Assembly (NCBI GenBank): GCA_045592745.1
Contig: JAZNVH010000031.1
Span: 13,352 to 77,351, forward strand
Source: Aphodoplasma sp045592745
GTDB taxonomy: Bacteria > Bacillota > Clostridia > UBA1381 > UMGS1253
Direction of reading: 5' to 3'
Length of the DNA: 64,000 nt
Part shown: positions 61,534 through 64,000 of the stretch, in pieces
Layout: every line of letters starts with the position of its first letter
Numbering within the stretch: the first letter of the stretch is position 1
Position numbers and translations under genes: made by a program
Notes under the pieces: model-generated
Told to the model about the DNA's origin: nothing
The model's database searches: none
What the model saw: only the letters and a program-made list of their open reading frames with translations

Positions 61534-62179
61534 GGTAAGCAGCATATAATCTACGGTGGCAGCCCACAAAGTAAATTTTACGGCTTGAGGTCAGGTAGGT
61601 TTTCCCAAAGCACTGCCGAAATGTCGCCAAATCGGCGGTTTCCCTTTAAAGCGCTCTATATATACGTTACCATATATATGACCTGATTACCACTTAGTCC
61701 GTATTTCAATCCCTTATAGGCCAGCGTAGCAACAGTCTAGGAGGTTTCCTCAACAGTCACATCTATTCTTAGCCTCTTTTGCAGCGAAAGTTTCAAACAG
61801 CGATAACAACCGTGCATCGGCCAACGCACGTTTGTCTGTCCGTTATCCCGACTTCCTCCACTCAAGGCAGGCTACTCTGCACCCAGCACAAAAGCACCGA
61901 TATGCAGGTTTTATCCTATGTCGTAGCTACTTAAATGTAGCTTGTGCTACATTCATTGGCAACCACAAGCATAGGTCTCCACGGTAACGGGGTTCGGCTC
62001 CCACATGCCATTGTGGACCGCCCCGAAACCTTAACTTCCAGCACCAACCCCGAACTGGGCGTTCAAAGCAAGCACCAGAAACTTCATCGATATGCCCTTA
62101 AACGGATTTTTAGGCCCGTCTTGGGAATAGATAGTTCTGACTAGAATACTGCGCCACCGTAATTTATATGATGCCTACC
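61534..62179 (-). ncRNA. OLE RNA (ornate, large, extremophilic)
   Basis: About 646 nt of highly structured non-coding RNA immediately upstream of oapA and dxs. The 5' and 3' ends form a 27-bp closing helix with few mismatches: GGTAGGCATCATATAAATTA at the 5' end continuing into CGGTGGC, against 61534-61560 (ending in GCCACCG...). Conserved-looking unpaired words include GAAGTTTCTGGTGC, GGGGTTGGTGCTGGAAGTTA and GGGCTGCCACC. Internal hairpins such as AATGTAGC-ACAA-GCTACATT are perfect. Composition is far less AT-rich than flanking spacers. Family call is from gene order plus recalled motifs. Confidence 0.85.
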
Positions 62180-62208
62180 GGCAATCTGTCAGCCTTTTAT
62201 ACACACAA

Positions 62209-62237
62209 ATAATATCACAAATTTTATATTTTGTAAA
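62209..62237 (-). promoter_or_regulatory. Promoter of OLE RNA
   Basis: Minus strand TTTACA and TATTAT with 17-base spacing; start near 62202, about 23 bases before the closing helix. Confidence 0.7.
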
Positions 62238-62329
62238 GAGGTTTGTTTTAATACAAAATACCCTTTGATATATAAAATAAATTTTATTTTTAATTTTTTC
62301 ATAAAAGTAGTTTCTTTTTTCAACGTTTG

Positions 62330-62338
62330 TGGTATACT
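62330..62338 (+). promoter_or_regulatory. Extended -10 promoter of the rubredoxin-flavodiiron unit
   Basis: TGG followed by TATACT; no good -35. It is about 60 bases before the rubredoxin ATG and is divergent from the OLE promoter. Confidence 0.5.
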
Positions 62339-62399
62339 ACTGTATAAGATGCTAAAAGTGTCAAATTTTTCATAATTATATCTTTGGGAGGTGAAAACT

Positions 62400-62558
62400 A
62401 TGGAAAAATACGAATGCAGTGCTTGCGGTTATGTATATGACCCTGCAGTTGGTGATCCGGATAATGGTATTGCACCCGGAACTTCTTTTGAAGCACTACC
62501 TGAGGATTGGGTTTGCCCTGTATGCGGTCTTGGAAAAGATGCTTTCGAGCAAATTTAA
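62400..62558 (+). CDS. Rubredoxin
   Basis: 52-aa Fe(Cys)4 electron carrier. The two Cys pairs are in YECSACGYVYD (Cys6, Cys9) and WVCPVCGLGKDAFE (Cys39, Cys42), with the conserved aromatic core and PDNGIAPGT loop. GGGAGGTG precedes the ATG. A GC hairpin (CGCGGC/GCCGCG, 62566-62582) lies in the 84-base gap before the flavodiiron gene. It is the expected electron donor of that enzyme. Confidence 0.97.
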   Translation: MEKYECSACGYVYDPAVGDPDNGIAPGTSFEALPEDWVCPVCGLGKDAFEQI

Positions 62559-62642
62559 AAAATCACGCGGCTTTACGCCGCGAAATCGTCTGTTACTGGC
62601 TTTGCCATTACAATATAATTTAAACTTACGGAGGACTTAATT

Positions 62643-63836
62643 ATGTCAGTTATAAAAGTTTGCGAAAATATATACTCAATCGGCGTACTAAACCCTTCAC
62701 TGCGTATTTTCGATATCATTATGGAAACAAAATACGGTACCTCGTACAATGCATATTTTGTAAAGGGAAGTGAAAAAAGCGCACTTATCGAAACAGTGCA
62801 CGCAACATATTTTGATGAATATCTCGAAAATATTCAGGCTCTTACAGATGTTTCAAAGATAGACTATCTTATTTTGAATCATACCGAGCCTGACCATACG
62901 GGAAGCATTGAAAAGCTTTTAAAGCTAAATCCGAATATTGAGGTTATAGCGACAGCTCCTGGCATCAAGTATGCTACATCAATTTCAAACTCAAATCTTA
63001 ATTCAAGAGTCGTAAAAGATGGTGACAAAATAGACCTTGGCGGAAAAACGCTTGAATTTACAAGCGCGCCGTTTTTACATTGGCCCGATTCGATGTTTAC
63101 TTATATCCCTGAGGATAAGACCTTGTTTTCGTGCGATATGTTTGGCTGTCACTATTGCGAGCCACGCATGTTTGACGACAAAATTTCAAATACAGATGCA
63201 TACGAATATTCACTCAATTTCTACTGGACAGCGATTTTCTCGCCATTTAAACAACATGTACTAAACGGTATCGCAAAAGTGGAAAATCTTGAAAAAGATT
63301 TTGTGTGCACAAGCCATGGCCCAATACTTACAAAACACTCAATAGACCGTGTAATTGGTTTATACAAGACATGGTCAACGGTGCAAAAGAAGGACAAGCC
63401 CACAGCGGCAATACTTTTTGTTTCCGCATACGGCTATACAAGAATGCTTGCAAACAAAGCGTATGAGATCTGTGTTGCAAATGGTTTTGATACACAAATA
63501 TGCGACATTATAAAAACCGAGCCATCTAAAGTAAATGCCCTTGCAAACGAGTCAGATGTTTTGCTTTTCGGTTCACCAACCATAAACCGCGACGCCTTAA
63601 AGCCCGTCTGGGATACTATAAGCGCAATCGATGCTGTAAACTGCGTTAAAAAACCCGCTTTTGTATTTGGCTCATACGGTTGGAGCGGCGAGGGTGTGCC
63701 TGCACTTTGTCAGCGCTTGTCTATGCTGCGCTTTAACGTATTCGGCGAAGGCTTTAAAACAAATTTCAAGCCTTCAGACAATGATATGTCAGCATTTGAA
63801 GATATGGTAACACAATTTTTAAACAGCTCAAAATAA
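62643..63836 (+). CDS. fprA: Flavodiiron protein (rubredoxin:oxygen/NO oxidoreductase)
   Basis: Cytoplasmic O2 or NO scavenger of anaerobes, 397 aa. The metallo-beta-lactamase domain (about 1-250) has the diiron ligands in HTEPDH near 80, LHWPD near 147, SCDMFG near 166 and SHGP near 227. The flavodoxin domain (about 255-397) has the FMN loop SAYGYTRMLA and FGSPTINRDA, with FGSYGWSGEG further on. GGAGG precedes the ATG. With rubredoxin upstream it makes an oxygen-defence unit. Confidence 0.96.
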   Translation: MSVIKVCENIYSIGVLNPSLRIFDIIMETKYGTSYNAYFVKGSEKSALIETVHATYFDEYLENIQALTDVSKIDYLILNHTEPDHTGSIEKLLKLNPNIEVIATAPGIKYATSISNSNLNSRVVKDGDKIDLGGKTLEFTSAPFLHWPDSMFTYIPEDKTLFSCDMFGCHYCEPRMFDDKISNTDAYEYSLNFYWTAIFSPFKQHVLNGIAKVENLEKDFVCTSHGPILTKHSIDRVIGLYKTWSTVQKKDKPTAAILFVSAYGYTRMLANKAYEICVANGFDTQICDIIKTEPSKVNALANESDVLLFGSPTINRDALKPVWDTISAIDAVNCVKKPAFVFGSYGWSGEGVPALCQRLSMLRFNVFGEGFKTNFKPSDNDMSAFEDMVTQFLNSSK

Positions 63837-63862
63837 TGCATAGAAAAACGATGCTCCTTATG

Positions 63863-63903
63863 ATATGCACCCCAAAAGTTAGACACTTTTGGAGGTGCAT
63901 ATT
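63863..63903. mobile_element. Left terminal inverted-repeat region of an IS3-family element
   Basis: TGCACCCCAAAAGTTAGACA matches the usual IS3/IS150-group end (short terminal repeat beginning TG and ending in AGACA). It forms a hairpin with CTTTTGGAGGTGCA, just before the transposase start. Only the left end lies in the window. Confidence 0.75.
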
Positions 63904-63906
63904 TTT

Positions 63907-64000
63907 ATGAGTAAAACAGGAAAGAAATATCAAAAGTATAGCGCAGAATTCAAATTATGTGTTATAATGGATATGCGTGAACACCATCTAGGGTTATTAG
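63907..64000 (+). CDS. IS3-family transposase OrfA, N-terminal fragment (cut by window edge)
   Basis: The first 31 codons read MSKTGKKYQKYSAEFKLCVI, then MDMREHHLGLL, the opening of the helix-turn-helix OrfA of IS3-type transposases (typical K-YS-EFKL-VI pattern). ATG follows GGAGG within the end hairpin. The rest lies beyond the window, so integrity is unknown. Confidence 0.8.
   Translation, partial: MSKTGKKYQKYSAEFKLCVIMDMREHHLGLL

Noticed and set aside
61508..61630. N-terminal extension of OapA
   Set aside because: It translates the OLE RNA 3' domain; TTGGAG and the TTG at 61507 give a product of the usual OapA size.
61944..62144. Plus-strand 66-codon frame in the OLE region
   Set aside because: Antisense to a highly structured RNA, with no ribosome site and no recognisable protein features.
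1..64000. CRISPR arrays, tRNA and rRNA genes
   Set aside because: No regularly spaced repeats, cloverleaf-like genes or rRNA-like tracts were noticed on either strand; a dedicated scan could still find a tRNA missed by eye.

Overview
The window reads as chromosome of a low-GC, strictly anaerobic Clostridia-type Firmicute. The evidence is the fused Gram-positive S10-spc-alpha ribosomal cluster, the rimP-nusA-ylxR-ylxQ-infB-rbfA operon, a homodimeric pyruvate:ferredoxin oxidoreductase, a rubredoxin/flavodiiron pair, CdaA/CdaR c-di-AMP genes, meso-diaminopimelate dehydrogenase and MurT/GatD. Start codons are often TTG or GTG, and most genes have strong AGGAGG-type ribosome sites. No CRISPR array, rRNA or tRNA gene was seen.

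Layout. 1-5226 (minus): translation/transcription-factor operon with a clear promoter and a leader hairpin. 5347-8622 (plus): thioredoxin reductase and a class A penicillin-binding protein. 8725-25121 (minus): about 31 genes, rpsJ through rplQ, behind one promoter and a long structured leader. 25316-25651 (minus): rpsT. 25796-27981 (plus): a Wzm/Wzt-type polysaccharide ABC exporter. 28081-31680: PFOR. 31731-34202: a compact phage-derived cassette made of a tail-terminator/tail-tube fusion protein divergent from an XRE repressor and an ImmA/IrrE protease, with two perfect palindromic operators between them. 34208-37811 (minus): murT-gatD-hisH-hisF, in which HisF has lost an active-site aspartate. 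38004-40129: ddh and a stand-alone GMP-synthetase ATPPase subunit. 40174-42802: nagB, an AbrB regulator and an Na+-symporter. 42904-49807 (minus): ftsK, a YycH-like gene, a small exported protein, cdaR and cdaA. 49955-55779: a pyridoxal-kinase-like gene, a giant double GT-C glycosyltransferase fusion with its probable polyprenyl-phosphate sugar donor synthase, and hpf. 55890-57975: tcdA, an SLH-domain protein behind an attenuator-like leader RNA, and a separate large folded RNA. 57973-62237 (minus): an OLE RNA locus, OLE RNA - oapA - dxs - tlyA - a small Cys protein. 62330-63836 (plus): rubredoxin and flavodiiron protein. 63863-64000: left end of an IS3-family element.

The most noteworthy items are the phage tail-fusion/ImmR/ImmA cassette, the OLE RNA with OapA in an ordinary-looking anaerobe, two further structured RNAs flanking the SLH gene (one of them not securely assigned to any family), the HisF variant with Gln at the catalytic Asp130 position, and the Gpi18-like/PMT fusion. 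All family assignments rest on reading motifs and gene order; no searches were run.
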